Source: Acanthopleura granulata
Lineage: Eukaryota; Mollusca; Polyplacophora; Chitonida; Chitonidae
Reading direction: 5' to 3'
Assembly: GCA_016165875.1 (NCBI GenBank)
Contig: JABBOT010000012.1
Span: 9,638,805-9,702,804 of the forward strand
Length of the DNA stretch: 64,000 nucleotides
Shown here: piece by piece, positions 12,879-25,780 of the stretch
Layout of the letters: the number at the start of each line of letters is the position of its first letter
How positions within the stretch are numbered: position 1 is the stretch's first letter
The notes under the pieces: model-generated
Database searches by the model: none
The model's input: only the letters and a program-made list of their open reading frames with translations
Told to the model about the DNA's origin: nothing
Made by a program: the position numbers and the translations under genes

Positions 12879-13411
12879 GGGTTACATGCAATTACAACTC
12901 AATGTCATCGAAATAGGCATAGAGGAGCCAAGACACACTTCGGACTTCATTGACACCTGAGTGTCTTCACACATTCACATTCAGTAACGCCTGGGCAATT
13001 CATAAAACTGTGTAACATCGCCTTCAGGTGGTTCCGTGTGAACTACAATCAGGTACGTCAGACAAATGATGGCCTAATTAACATTGTTTGCTGTTCCCTA
13101 CACAGCTTCCTAACCCCTTCAAGTGGCAATGTTTACAACCCAACCACACTCCCGTTTTCCAAACCGGATATGACTTCGCATAAGAAATATAGTGATGCAA
13201 GAAACGTGTCCGTTATGATAATTTTAAAAAGTATTAAGTATTAAATACCACAATCTATGCCTTAACCAGTGCAACAAGACAAATGTGTGAGCTAATGAGG
13301 CCTTAAAGCCTGAAAAGCTCCATCGGCGTACTAATTTATTCGCTATCTCTCCGTGATGCGGTTGCTATGGAACATGAACGAGATTTAACGAGACTTTACG
13401 ATATTTTATGG
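12879..13411. other. Shared promoter space, C6orf163-like / PPARGC1
   Basis: About 0.5 kb between the divergent genes. It has no convincing ORF and should carry the promoter of the minus-strand coiled-coil gene and the upstream part of the PPARGC1 promoter. Confidence 0.4.
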
Positions 13412-13419
13412 TGACGTCA
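13412..13419. promoter_or_regulatory. Consensus cAMP response element
   Basis: The perfect palindrome TGACGTCA lies about 50 bases before the donor of the presumed first PPARGC1 exon. In mammals PGC-1alpha transcription is induced through a promoter CRE by CREB. Finding the same element here fits that regulation, but one 8-mer alone is weak proof. Confidence 0.5.
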
Positions 13420-13429
13420 ACGGGTACTC

Positions 13430-13471
13430 ATCTTTTAGACACCACTGTCTCCAGAGAAAGTTGAACTTATG
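13430..13471 (+). other. Probable non-coding first exon of PPARGC1
   Basis: The sequence ends AACTTATG|GTAAGG, a strong donor, just after the CRE. Spliced to the acceptor at 16142 it gives an in-frame stop (TGA) before the main ATG at 16160. Its last three bases form an out-of-frame ATG. The left end is not defined by the sequence. Confidence 0.4.
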
Positions 13472-16159
13472 GTAAGGAATGTGTAATTGTCAGTTTGGCA
13501 GATTAGTTATTTCACCTACTTGTGGACTGGACGAATTTCGATTGTGTGTGTAGGAGTTTGTTTTACGTTTTGTTAAAAGTGTTTTTACTTGAAATATGTC
13601 GTGCTTGTTGTGTGGGGTGTTGCCCACGTGGGCACGTGTTGAGGATGGTTGATGATGCTCGCTCAAACACGGTAACCCCCCCAGTTGAAGGTGTTTCGAA
13701 AATTTTGTGGTGCCTGCTTGTGATTGTTTCTTTCCTTCTGGTCATAATATATTTTTATTTCAATACACTGTGTATCCTTCAGAAGTTAATTAACGGTCCA
13801 CTGCTTCTATTACACGCGTACATTTTATAACCCAGAACTGGAGCAACCAGGCACCATTATTGTGTTCCTTCCTAATAGCTAGATACTGAGCATGTATAAC
13901 GACTTGAGATATTGGACACGCACAGTCATAGGTGATCACTAAGCTCACCGGGGGCCTGCTCGCCAAGCCCATCGGTTTCTGCCTCCAGCCCTTGTGCATT
14001 ATAAATCGGGTGTGCAAACATTCCTCAACATACCTGTTTAGCCCAACTGGAGTTCAGGCTGTAATTTGTCACTCAAGTAGTTCGGTAATCCAAAAGTCTC
14101 GCCACATTGCTGAATTTTGCCATTTTTCTTACCGCAGACATTTTACTGTTTTGAATATTACCTCTGGCGCATTAACATAACTTTCCACAGGTCCTATGAA
14201 ATATACTGATCCATGCTGCCAGAATGATGCAGTTTGGGTAGGCATTAAAATGTCCACAGAAAGAAAGGCTGCAATTTTAGTAGCGTGATGAGATTTTTGG
14301 ATTACAACAAGAGCAACAGGTTACCTGTCCCTTTTCTTAGACTGTGGTAAATGAGAGCTACAGTACCACTTACTTGTGATACATACTCCTAAACACTGGA
14401 CAATTCCCACCTCAATAATGCATAACCCATTGAAAAAAAAACTGTAGAAGATATGTGACCATACAACCACCATGATGAATTTGGCTTTTAAGCCACCCAA
14501 AAGCTGTGCCACTACACACACTTCAGAATTACTTAAGAATTCATATGGGCTGTGTGAAGGTTAAGATGTCACCTCTGTAAAGTCCCATGCTGCCTTAATC
14601 TTCTGCTGTGTTGTGACTTAAAGAAGCATTGTAATGGCTTTGTTCGAAGTACAGTGGTAAAGAAATGGTTTTTGTGGAAGTAACTGTGGAATAGTTAGAA
14701 TTTCAAAATGCTGGCACTGGCATTGCCTCATTCTGAAATTTTTAAACCCTTCCGCATTTATTGTACTAAAATCAACAACAAAGACTAGATAAGAATTATT
14801 TTTAAAATTTATGCGAGTGTTAATTTCCTCCAGGAAAGCTTGATAGATAATTTTGGGGATCAGTTTTGACAGATGTTATAATAGTGACTCATGTATTGAG
14901 ACACGGTTGCTTTGAACATATGGTGTCATAAACTTGATATCATTATTTCAACAAAAGTTCTGAAGAATACGACGCAGGAAGTATTGTTGAACAGCTAAAT
15001 TGTTCAGATTCTCCCCGAGTGGAATAATGGCCAGTGATTAGGAGTGTTCTTGGTTGTGCTCTACACCAAATGGCAGGGTTATTAAGTGCACACTTTACAT
15101 GCATGACAGCCAAGCCTTTGGGAGGTCAGGTCAGCCATGTCTAACAGTTGATCATCTGTCTGTAAGTTTAGAAACTTACATGTCTCTTGTTTTACCATAC
15201 TGGGCTTGTACGCTTGTCTAACACTGTTTTATGACCCCTTGCTGAAACAGTTTACATTAATAAAATATTAATATTAATTTATTTTATGTATTTTATGGTG
15301 GTTTGTCAGTGTAGTGCAAAGTGTCCTCATTGAATTTTTCCATTGGAATGGAAATAAATTCATTTTTTATTTTAATACCGTATATCAATCAAATTACGCA
15401 GGTAAAATTCAGGGACCTGGGAGATTATACTGACATTTAATCAGCCCAGTATGTTACACCAACCCATGCCTCAAGCCAGATTTAACATTTGTTTGCCTTG
15501 AACGTCTGCTAACACCTGCATTACATCTGTATCATGTAGGTATAGCCTTGTGTCTGTTTAGTGTTACTGTACCTATGGAAAGGCATTATGCTGGTACATG
15601 TACCTGAATATCAATATAGTATAGTATACCTGTGGACTGCTCATTTTATTCACCAGTCCTGAATTTGTGACTCCTGAAACGTGGACAGAAGTTAAGGTTA
15701 TCTGGCTTTTAGGTATAATGACCCAAATAAAATTCTAGTCAAGTTACATGTACATGTATATGTATATGATTTAGATTGAAGGTCTATTGTGGGATACATT
15801 TGTTACCAGCAATAAGGTTTTTAAAGGCTTGGGAAATTTGATATAGGTAAGGTTTGGATTTGTTAACTGTTGAACAAGGTCACATGGTCAAAAAAACATG
15901 CATTGTATGTTCAGATGTATACCTGCATGCAGTTGGTGCAAGGCTCGAACACTGCACTTTTTTCAGGTCGTAAACAAACCGAGGCTACAAGTCATTGTTA
16001 AAATTGACCTTCTCTTACTCAGATGTGTCCTGTTATTTTAAAGTAGAATTTTTGTTCTGTTGAGCCATGTAACCAATGTGGAAAGCGCTGAAGTTGATTT
16101 GATCTGTATGTATATGCTAATTTTTGTTCTCCTTTGTTGCAGAGTGGAAATGCTCTAAC

Positions 16160-19100
16160 ATGGAGATGGATGTTGGTGTGTTGAATGATGGATCCAAGGT
16201 AACTCGACCTGAAAGCTTGGAATTAGTTGGTAAGGAGCCTTGAATGACAAACTAAATGTTGAGTATTTTAATAATTTTGGGCATGGTGTGAAACTTGTCT
16301 GGCCAAGTTGTCCACCTTAAAACTGTGTCCAGATGTTCCTTCAATCCGCACAGAAGGATAGCCTCAAAATAAGAGCCGTGTAAATAGCATATGCATACTT
16401 GCTGAAATGTTGGAAAAGGTATAGTACATTTCAGTTGTTAAATTGCTTTCCACTGATTGCTATGAAAGCGGTGTATGCTTGGAATGAAACCCCCATAAAC
16501 ACCTCCCAAGTTTTCCCAAAAGCATGCCAGTGCAAGATTAGTGGTGCAGAGTTATGCCTCTCGCTTGGCACAGTTTGACCAGAATGTAGCAACTTTAACA
16601 TGACTGAAAGGATATGAATTGATCATAATTTTAAGCAGCCATTTGAATGGGATGAATTTACATCATTGTTTACTACACATCTTTTTCCAGGAATTGAAGC
16701 TCATGATGTCAGTAGTTTGCTGGAACAGTTTGAGGAAGGTAAGAAAACTTAAACTTAAAAAAAAAAAAAAAAAAAATATCTAACAGTTTAGTTGAACCTA
16801 AATACAATCAACTCTATAACAGTTGCTCATTCACATGGTCAAATTTCTCTCTTCCTGTCTTTTGAAAGGAGCCTTTCACTTAGAGGCACCTGAGAGCAAG
16901 GCAGCCTCAGCTAGTGGAAATCATGTTTGTTTGGACATAAGAAAATATGTACACATATATCCCTGCATCATGAATCAGTGTCTGCTTGTTATGTTATTTC
17001 AGCTTGTTAATGCATTGTAATGTTGTAGCCTCTCAGTCATCAGAAGACAGCAGGCAGCCATGTACAACAAACAGTGTGACAAGCGTTCCAGAAAGGTGCG
17101 TATGCTATCTGTGAAGACAAATCACATAAAACTTGGCTCCTGACCTGGGTGCTCACTTGGCCGGATTCTGAGAGTTCCATTGATCCTATAAAGGTTCTTT
17201 TGAGGTTTATTTGGAAGGTACAATAATACTGCACAAGACAGAATGTCAGTTTCAGACTTTTAGCTCAAAAACTATGTTGCCACATTTGCCTCTACAAATT
17301 TGAAATGTTTTACTGGTACTTCTACATTTCACTGCCTTGACAACTGTTGTTGTTGGAAATAGTAATTGTGATTTAAAGAATTTGATTTCCTGAAGAAAAA
17401 ATGGGCTTCCAATGATATCATTTGCTTTATTGATTTTAGGAAAGATGCAGTGAAAAAAACTGCACCAGTGCCAAAAGGTACGTATTTTCAGTTTGGTATC
17501 AAACATGCCAGAGATTATATGGCTGTGGTTTCTACACTACATGTACATGATCAAAATGGTAAAGGGAGCGTGTTTAGCCAGATTTTCTGCACCCATAGTG
17601 TCTCAAAATTCTTAGGTATTAAATCATGCAGGTTGATACAAATTAGAAATATCTGAATTTTAAAATTATGGCTTTTAAGTTCTGTATGAATTTTCAATGC
17701 ATATGTGTTCATATATTCCTCGAATTTCAATGCTTAGACTAATATTGGTGTAACACACTTGCATAGCAATGTAATGGTACCACTTTTAATTTGAAATCCA
17801 CAATTTTATCATCCAAATGTTGTATGGAAATGGGCTAAACTTTATTTAATTAATTTTTTGCAGTAATCCTTTTCATCCATGATTTAAATATTTCTGTGTT
17901 TCAGCTTGTGCAACAAATTATGCCTTTGAAAAGTTAAAGAGTGGGACAAAGAGGAAAGGTGCTATATTACTGCCAATGGGCGTACCGTCAGGAAGAGGCA
18001 GGGGGCAAGCTGTAGCCATACCCGCCCACTGTTCTTCCCCTAAGCTACAAAAAATACTCCACAAAACGTCCATGTTAGCTCAACAGAAACCTCAACCAAG
18101 CGATGTCGCTGTGAAGACGGGCACATCGCCAAGCAGTTCCTCATCAGACACTGAAGTCAGCAGTTCCTATTACGATGATATAACAGACCATGATTACTGT
18201 CAGAACTTCCCACATTCTGTGTCTCCACCGAACACCTCAGAACAGAACACTGAAGGGGAGGCTAATCCTCCACAAAATGTAGTGCTTTCATCCAAGGTTC
18301 AGGACGCCAGTACTAATGAGATTCTTCAACTGCATGATCCGGAATCTTCTGTGTTCGATGTGACGTTCAAAACGTGTTCCAGAGATCAGAAGGATACGCT
18401 CAAAGAAAAATTTCGAAACCTTAAACGCAAAATTACGCATAAAGAATACAAGCATAGACATCGTAATTATAGAAAGAAAGAGGAAGGAGTAGAGTTTCCG
18501 GAGGATAGGGGCCAGTTCTTTAACAAGATACCTTCCTACTACACCACACTGTCTCTGCCAACAAAACCACCGAAGAAAGACCAGAAAAACAACAAAGATC
18601 AACCAAAGTGTGGCATGCAAGTGACAGACTTCATCCAGCGAGAAATTTCACCTTCGGTTAGCAGCCATTCAGAAGTGTACAATAAATTACCTGCCTATCA
18701 CAATTGTTTCATCAATAGTACGAAATATGACAATTCCTCTGCCTCCAATTCCTTGTCGATGGTGGAGGCTGTGAAGCTAGAGAATGCCAAATATCCGTGG
18801 GACCGACTTCGTGACAATCTGAACCGCGAGAACCCTGGCAGTCGTAGTCAGTCGCCTCTGCTGATGCTGGAGAGCAGATACGAGTCCAAGTCTCGGGAGA
18901 TCTCGCGATCACGCTCCAGTTCACGCCATTCATCAAGGTCACGCTGTAGCTCTCATTCCCCTTCGTCCCACAGTTCAAGGTCAAGGTGAGTGATGCCCTC
19001 AAACCTCCATCATGAATTGCCAGTACACTGTAGTATGACCAGTGGTTTACTCAGCGTTCTGGTTTAGTTTGCCTGTACAGCTGACCACCATCATGGGAAC

Positions 19101-22100
19101 TTCTGGAGTTTGGTGTTCAACAGCAGACATAGATTTTAGGATAATTACCTTCATTACTGCTACTAGTTCACACATTTTGAACATTTCTAAGCTGAATATA
19201 AGAGATGCAGTTCAGTAGGCGTTAGCAGTTTTATTTTTAGTCAACTGGGAATAACCACTTGGCGAGTCTAGCCACATAGATATCAGAAAAGCTGTGAAGA
19301 AGGCCTAGCTACCATAGTGAACGAAGTTTTTGCATTTGTAACTGGGCTACCATTGGTTACCATTCAAGTGAAAATGTCCAAGTTACAAATTGTGAGAAAA
19401 AGCCCTGTATTTTTATACTTTTTGGAAAAGTCCTGAATTTTCTTCCTCTGACAAGTTTTAGTATTATGACCAGTGTGGGGTCATTTGTGGAGTTTTATTT
19501 CATCACTATTCATGTCTGAATGCAGACTTGCATTGGTATTCTGCATGCATTCACTCCATCGATTCTGTCCTCCTGTTTGAAACGTATTCGTGGTCACTTA
19601 ATGGAAGATATTAGCACTACCATTACTGTGTCCAGCTTTGGACATTGATCTACAGCTGCATTTCTTCAAAACATGCATGTTATTGTTTGTGGAAGATAAC
19701 ACATTGTTGAATGTGTAGGTAGAGTTTTTGTTTCACAGATGGATAGCACCCTACTCTCAAATCTTAATCTAAAATTTTGATAATCTAAATCCTTTGAAAC
19801 GCACCTTTTCAATACTGATGGCCAGCAACCTGCGGATGGTCGTGGGTTTCCCCCCTGGCTAATCAAATAAAACAATCAATACTGAGGCTTGCTGCTACAG
19901 CTTTGTGGGAGTGAAAGCACTGTGTGGATGTGAAATAAAATTATTACCTACTTACCGACTGGAAAACATTTGTGCATTTTAGCGCTTACATTGAGGTGAA
20001 GGCGATCCTTTATTGCTGCAACATTAGGACTAAATTATACGGGAGTTGAATTGATCGCTGTCTTGGAAGAGTAATAATCTTCGTTCTTACACTGTGTATA
20101 AGATTCAAACAGTCTACACAGTGTCTACCACATCTTTCTTTGACAGGTCGCATTCTCGGGGTAGAAGTCGTCGGCACGGCAGGAGGCGCCAGAAGAGACG
20201 AGAACGGGGCCACTCCTACTCCTCGTACTCCAGCGTTAGTTCTGACTCAGACTGGTCTTACTGCTCCAGGTATGGGTTGATGGCTTTACTTCAGGATGTG
20301 TATTGGAACGTCTGCTTCTTGGCACTCAGAATAAAAGGAATAAATTAATCCATTATATAAACCTGAGAGGCCAGATGCTCTCCGACCCTCTGTCAATACA
20401 TGACACGACGAGACATCTTGTCAGGTGTTTGTGGCATGGTATTTCAGTGAGGTAGGGCTATAAATATGTGGACATTGGGTCCAGCCTGCTTCAAGAACAG
20501 ATGACAAAAGCTGAGGAAACGGGATGGTTAACGGGCACTTCATGAGATGAAGTTAGTTAGCCGGATTTCTCACCCAGCGGCAGGACTGCCATAATGGAAG
20601 ACCTGTATTCTGGAGTTTTTGGCACAGGCAACCACCATAATCAGTATCTGAAACAGTTATCTGTTTACATGCATGAAGCTAGCCTGCATATATAATTTGT
20701 TCAGATTTTTAGCCCTTCCCTCCTTACATGTAGTTAAATAGCAACAAGCTCCTCCGTGCTGTGTGGGAGTGGGGTGCGATCTATTGGCTAATGTAAGCCT
20801 TTTAAGCGAGGTGCTGGTTTAAGATTAACACAGAAATTTTTAGATTTTCATGTTACATTAAATATTAAACTGATGCTAATGTGGTGCCAATGGTGCTCAT
20901 TGAAGCCACTTCATCAATATGGTGTGAATATGTTTGCATGTCATGTGGGAAAGTTCCTCAGGTACTTGCCAGGGGTCGTTGGTTTACCTGGTGCACGCCA
21001 GCTTCTTCTACCATTAAAACGGACTGCCATTGTGGAAGAAAATTCTTGAGTATGGCATTTTCAACAATCAAACAATAAAATAGTTTTTCATGGGAAGTAT
21101 TTAGATATGTGTACTTCTGTAAAGAATGTCATGATTCTGCATGGATGGATACCTGGCGTTTTGATTACACGACACCATTGTTTCATTTGTTTGATGACAT
21201 ATTCACAATTTATTTCATTCTTTTGATCGCACCACACAGTTTGTTGCATTCTTTTGATCTCACTAGGGTATTCTTTTCGTTCTACACTATTTGTTGCACT
21301 CTTTTGATCACACCACACTGTTTGTTTCATTGTTTTGATCATGCTACATGATTTGTTTCGTTCTTCTTACAGGTCCCGGAGTTGTTCACGCGATCGCTAT
21401 TATTCTCGGTCGCGCTCAAGAGGGTCGTCGCGCTCTTATTCAAGGTCACCATCAAGACACAGACATAAATCCAGGTGGGTGAAAAATGACAGTTTCCTTC
21501 ACCTGTAAACTTTACCATTGTGAGTAAAAAATTTACTTCAGATGAATAAATGTTTGCTGGGAGCAGTGTTGTAAAATAGGGATTGTGCATGTTGTATAGC
21601 TGAACCTCTTTCTACTCCTGAGTCTGGTGGGGTATAGATCGCTTGCAGATGTGATTGATTCCTGTCAAATCAGAACTATTGATCAATTACTACAGTTGCT
21701 GCTATAATTAATTATTAACCTCTGATGTTGGTTATGATCCATTCTGACAGGAGAAATCCATCTTACGAAAGGCGAAGAGAAGAGCGACAGAAGCTGAGAG
21801 CAGAGGAGAAAAAGAGACAGATAGTGAGTGGTCTCTGCTGGTCTGAGCAGCTGTTAAACCCCTGATGCCAGACCTAAGTCCAGTGTGCACTTCTCTCTTG
21901 TAGTTTTTCTTTATTGATCATAATATGTCAATAACCAAAAGAAAAACCCTGACACTTGGTAGACAAAAATTGTGACTTAAGTGTAACAGTTTAAATTAGA
22001 TAAAGTGTGACAGTGCTTAAATGTTTTCTTAAATGACCCTGGAAAGTGACATGACATTTATGATGTTTTTGTTTGTTTTCAGGAGGAACGTAGGATTGTG

Positions 22101-25100
22101 TATGTAGGCAAGATACCAGACACGTTCACAAGGAAGCAGTTGAGATCCAGGTTTGAGAGGTTTGGAGAAATTGAGGAAACCAGCGTACATTTTCGGGAGA
22201 GTGGGTAAGCATATCTCAAGGCTTTTTCTGATCTGAATAAAATCTTAGAAGTAGGACATAAATTTTCAATTCAGTGGGAACCACTTGTCTTCCACCAAGA
22301 TGGTGTGTATATCTACACTGTATATGTCGTAATTGGTCTTTGAAAAGTTCATGAGTAATTTGTCAAAGGTAGTAGTCCAAGCTCTCCAATTTCCTCCACG
22401 CGTGCAAGACTGCCATCTTGTGATTGATAAATGCTTGAGTATGGCAGTTAACAGAAAGCAAATATGAGGTGTTTATTTAGCCTGAAAACAATTACGAATG
22501 AGTTTCCTGTGTGGCTTTATAATTGCAGCATTTCTTGACATGTTCTCAACGTCTCAGCCATCTCTTACCTTACTCAATGAAGAAGTTACTATTTGCTTCT
22601 TAACCATGTTGTATTTTGTGATGTGAGGTGTACATTTTGACATATTTTAAAGAAAGATAATAGCATTGTTGCACATATTTTGTATATACAAAAAAAGATT
22701 GCCAAGATTAAATGTAGATAATGTTCATCTCTGAATACACAAATTATGTCTTATGTCCAGTTTAAACATTTTGTGGGAAGAAATTAATTTGGTGTGCAAT
22801 GTTTCTTTTGTTTCAGAGATAACTATGGCTTTGTGACTTTTGCGTACACTTGTGATGCGTATGCTGCAATTGAACGTAAGTTCATTTTTTAAGAACCCTG
22901 TTTTTTTCTGTCAGCAAAAATTTAAGAAATGAATTCCCCTAGCAACGTACACCTTAACACAGAACAAAGAATTTGTTAAGAATGGCGATATTTTCTCTTT
23001 TTGTGTAGCCAATTTAATGAATCTTGCAGTGGTGCGCAGTAGCTATATGTTAATAGGCATGAATACACAGTACAGACACACACACACACACACACAAAGT
23101 TGTAAACTTTGGAAATATTAGGCAATTGGTGTTAAAAATGTTTGAATGAACTTAGCATTGTTTGTGTTCCAGATGGTAACAAGGTGCCTGGGGAACAGTC
23201 GTTTGACCTGTGTTTTGGGGGACGTCGAGAGTTCTGTTCTACAGACTACGCTGATCTGGGTCAGTTCACTGCTTGGCTATCATTCATTGTATGCCGCTAA
23301 CGAGGAAGATATATATCATATTTTACTACCTAATGTAGGAAAGCCATAGTGGTTATGACTCGTTCGTTGGCATGTGTTATCACCTTCCTCCTGCCATACT
23401 GTGACGATTTATGACCGAGGACCAAAACCTTAACGATCAAATGACTAACCAGCTGGCAAGGAGATTGATCGCAACGGGCACACGGCATACAGTTCCGGAA
23501 GCCTCTGATCAAAGAGACTGTATAATTAAGCCGACAGAATTCCACACTAGAGATTAATTCTAGCTGTATTTTGTATTAGTTTTCGTTAGTGACATGCAGC
23601 CTATTGAAATATATACAGGATTACTGTTATACCGACGTGGCATTCGTCATGTTGTTGTTGTTTCAAACAGCAATCTGCTTTCCTTGTTACCCAGTGGCAT
23701 GGCTGAAAAAATAGCTTGCTCGTCGGTTGAACTTGGTAATTATCTTTTCTTCGCTTTCACTGTCATCAAATACACTGGTGTGGTTATAAAGCTGGTTGCA
23801 TGGTTTGGTAACTGTTTCATTTACGAGTACCGTAACCGCAGATAAGTTGGTGAAAAGATGTGGTGGCTCACTTGATGAGGGCAAAAAAACTGCAGTCGGG
23901 GAAATCGCATCATGATGGCATTTCCAGAGAACCCATTTTTCGTCAACAACTGATGCAGAAAGGCACTTTAACATTGTTAAACGCGTGCATAAAGCATCTG
24001 CTGTCTTGCAGTTCTGCGTGTGCACAGATATTCCATGAACTCCGTGGGGGGTTAAAACTCTAACATTTATCGCAACCCAAAGTCTATCACCCGTACTGTA
24101 TAAAAAAAGTCGCTGCAGATCTCCGAAGTCGAACTGGCACTTCAACTGATTTCTTTTGCCCATTTGTATGTCATTTTCCGGTTGAATCTCGAATCCTATC
24201 TTCTTAATTTACAACCTTTACTGATGAAACTAATTGACTGGAAGCCTTGTAGGCAGAGGACTTCAAACTGCTCACCATTGGCATTTGGGAAGTCTCGTAA
24301 CCTACTCCAGGCCCTGAAATGTAATGGCGCTCTAGTATTGAAAACATCTGGAAAACTATGACGTTTTCATTGTGGTTTCCACTTCAGCCTTCATCATAAA
24401 GCTAACAAGGGCATAAAAATTTTTCATTTTTGTCAAGTTCGAATGCAGGTAAGATAGCATGACTCGACCGCAGACTTCGAGAGCAGTTCCATCAAATTCA
24501 AAATCTATTTTATCGACCTACTATATCTGTTGAATATATTCAGGCTTTTTTGAGCGCATGCAAAACCATCCTCATCCATTTCATATTTAATAGACAGAAG
24601 TCCCCGTTTCCCAACTTTCTGCGCCTTCACCATTTTAATCACTGTTTCAGAAATCTCTCTGTTCCTGCCTGTATCTTCTAAAAATAGCCACAGCGTGGGA
24701 GCAACTGTTACAGCCAGTGCATCAGTTTTCAAGCCATTTTCAGCCACGAATGAAATTTTGGAAGAAAAGAACGAAGCTTCCACTTTAATCCTGTTTTTTT
24801 GTAGTGACCACTGCGACCAGTAAATTTTCTGCAGCAGGTCATCCATACCATATCTCCTACGATTTTTTTTGGCTGTCGTAATCCAAATAACATGTACGGC
24901 GGCTTTGCAGAATGCCGTCACTATTTGAAAGGGCTGACTAGTGAATGCAAAATCACTTCATCAAAGAAAAGACGATCAGATATTGAGAAGGGGGGATTGT
25001 AAATTCCTTGTTACATTCTTAGATAACAGGCTTTACACTGGGAAGTTAGACGGCATGATTAACAGAGCTCGAAGAGAACACGCTGTGGTACGACGACAGA

Positions 25101-25780
25101 ATCAACAGGAAATGAACAATAACAACAATGCCCCCTACCCCACAGCACTTGACAGAGCCAACAGTTATCCGGAAATGGAATTTTCTGATTAAGCACATTC
25201 AATTATGAATCTTCAAGCAATCAGCTGATTTCCGGATATAGTATCCTGGCCAGTCCATAGCAAATGTTTTTATAGCTTATTACTGAGGTCAGGGTTGCCC
25301 GTAGGAGGTGTATGGCCCGTTCGTTTGAAGCCTGCCGACGGTCAAAAACGTTGTGTGTTTTTTTGGTTTTAAATCATCAAAGTGTATGTTAATGCTGGCC
25401 AGGTTGTACTAGTGAAATGGTTTTGAGTAAGGCGTAAAACACCAATTAATAAATCTTCCATGTCAGAAAGTGATCTTGATATTTTATTTGTGATCCTGTT
25501 ATGATGGTTGGCATTGTGTCAAGTGAAGAGCAGTGGTTGTACTACAGGTGTTTTCTAGTCCAAACATATCCTTGGTATCAAATGGCTAAAATATTCTATT
25601 CAGGAGCAGTGGTGATGTTATCCTGTTAACTACAGCATTGCCATGGTAACTAATCCTGTGTGTTCGTTCACAGATGGCCAGGTAGAGGAGGAAGAGGAAT
25701 GCTACTCCATAACAAGAAAACCGGATGTGCTCGACTTCGATCAACTCCTTAACGAAGCTAGGCGGAAATTGAAAAAATAG
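16160..25780 (+). CDS. PPARGC1: PGC-1 family transcriptional coactivator (PPARGC1), complete, 12 coding exons
   Basis: Nuclear coactivator that in animals drives mitochondrial and metabolic genes with nuclear receptors and NRF factors. Coding exons: 16160-16229, 16691-16738, 17029-17095, 17440-17477, 17905-18985, 20147-20269, 21373-21474, 21751-21823, 22083-22204, 22817-22875, 23173-23259, 25674-25780; 658 aa, all phases closing. The N-terminal acidic patch has SSLLEQFEE. DHDYCQ near residue 169 is the HCF-1-binding (D/E)HxY motif of the family. KYPWD matches a PGC-1 block. An Arg-Ser domain spans exons 5-7. The RRM from about residue 537 has RIVYVGKIP, RFGEIEE, NYGFVTFAYTCDAY and GGRREF, and the end FDQLLNEARRKLKK matches the conserved PGC-1 C-terminus. 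No clear LxxLL motif was seen. Invertebrates usually have one PGC-1 gene, so the A/B/PRC split does not apply. Confidence 0.93.
19818..19885 (+). mobile_element. SINE core fragment
   Basis: AGCAACCTGCGGATGGTCGT followed directly by a tail-like AATCAAATAAAACAATC, an internally deleted copy in a PPARGC1 intron. Confidence 0.6.
20930..21065 (+). mobile_element. Degenerate SINE-like fragment (second core type)
   Basis: Shows GGGAAAGTTCCTCAGGTACT, a GTCGTTGGTTTACC block, then ATTCTTGAGTATGGCATTTT, parallel to the fragment at 3900. It lies in a PPARGC1 intron. Confidence 0.55.
21170..21372. repeat. ~30-bp pyrimidine-rich array running into a 3' splice site
   Basis: Imperfect units of TTTGTTGCATTCTTTTGATC followed by a CACCACAC-like linker. 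The final partial unit, TTTGTTTCGTTCTTCTTACAG, is itself the polypyrimidine tract and acceptor of the PPARGC1 exon starting at 21373. Confidence 0.75.
22330..22455 (+). mobile_element. Degenerate SINE-like fragment (second core type)
   Basis: Shows AATTTCCTCCACGCG, GACTGCCATCTTGTG and TGCTTGAGTATGGCAGTTAA in the same order as related fragments. It lies in the RRM intron of PPARGC1. Confidence 0.45.
23076..23096. repeat. (CA)n microsatellite
   Basis: About ten CA dinucleotides in a PPARGC1 intron. Confidence 0.9.
23600..25200. other. Unexplained ORF cluster in the last PPARGC1 intron
   Basis: Three longer-than-expected ORFs sit in this 1.6-kb stretch: 23687-24163 minus (158 codons), 24505-24921 minus (138 codons, with GMDDLLQKIYWSQWSLQKN) and 24941-25192 plus (83 codons, with RARREHAVVRRQNQQEMNN). 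The minus frame stays largely open with apparent frameshifts between 24500 and 24160. The ORFs at 24921 and 24941 are divergent, only 20 bases apart. None of the proteins is recognised, and no terminal repeats or target duplications were found. A decayed mobile element, a retrocopy or a nested gene are all possible. Confidence 0.3.
25350..25460 (+). mobile_element. SINE tail fragment
   Basis: Ends GTGAAATGGTTTTGAGTAAG, then GCGTAAAACACCAATTAATAAA, the typical 3' end of the window's SINEs. The core is badly eroded. Confidence 0.5.
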
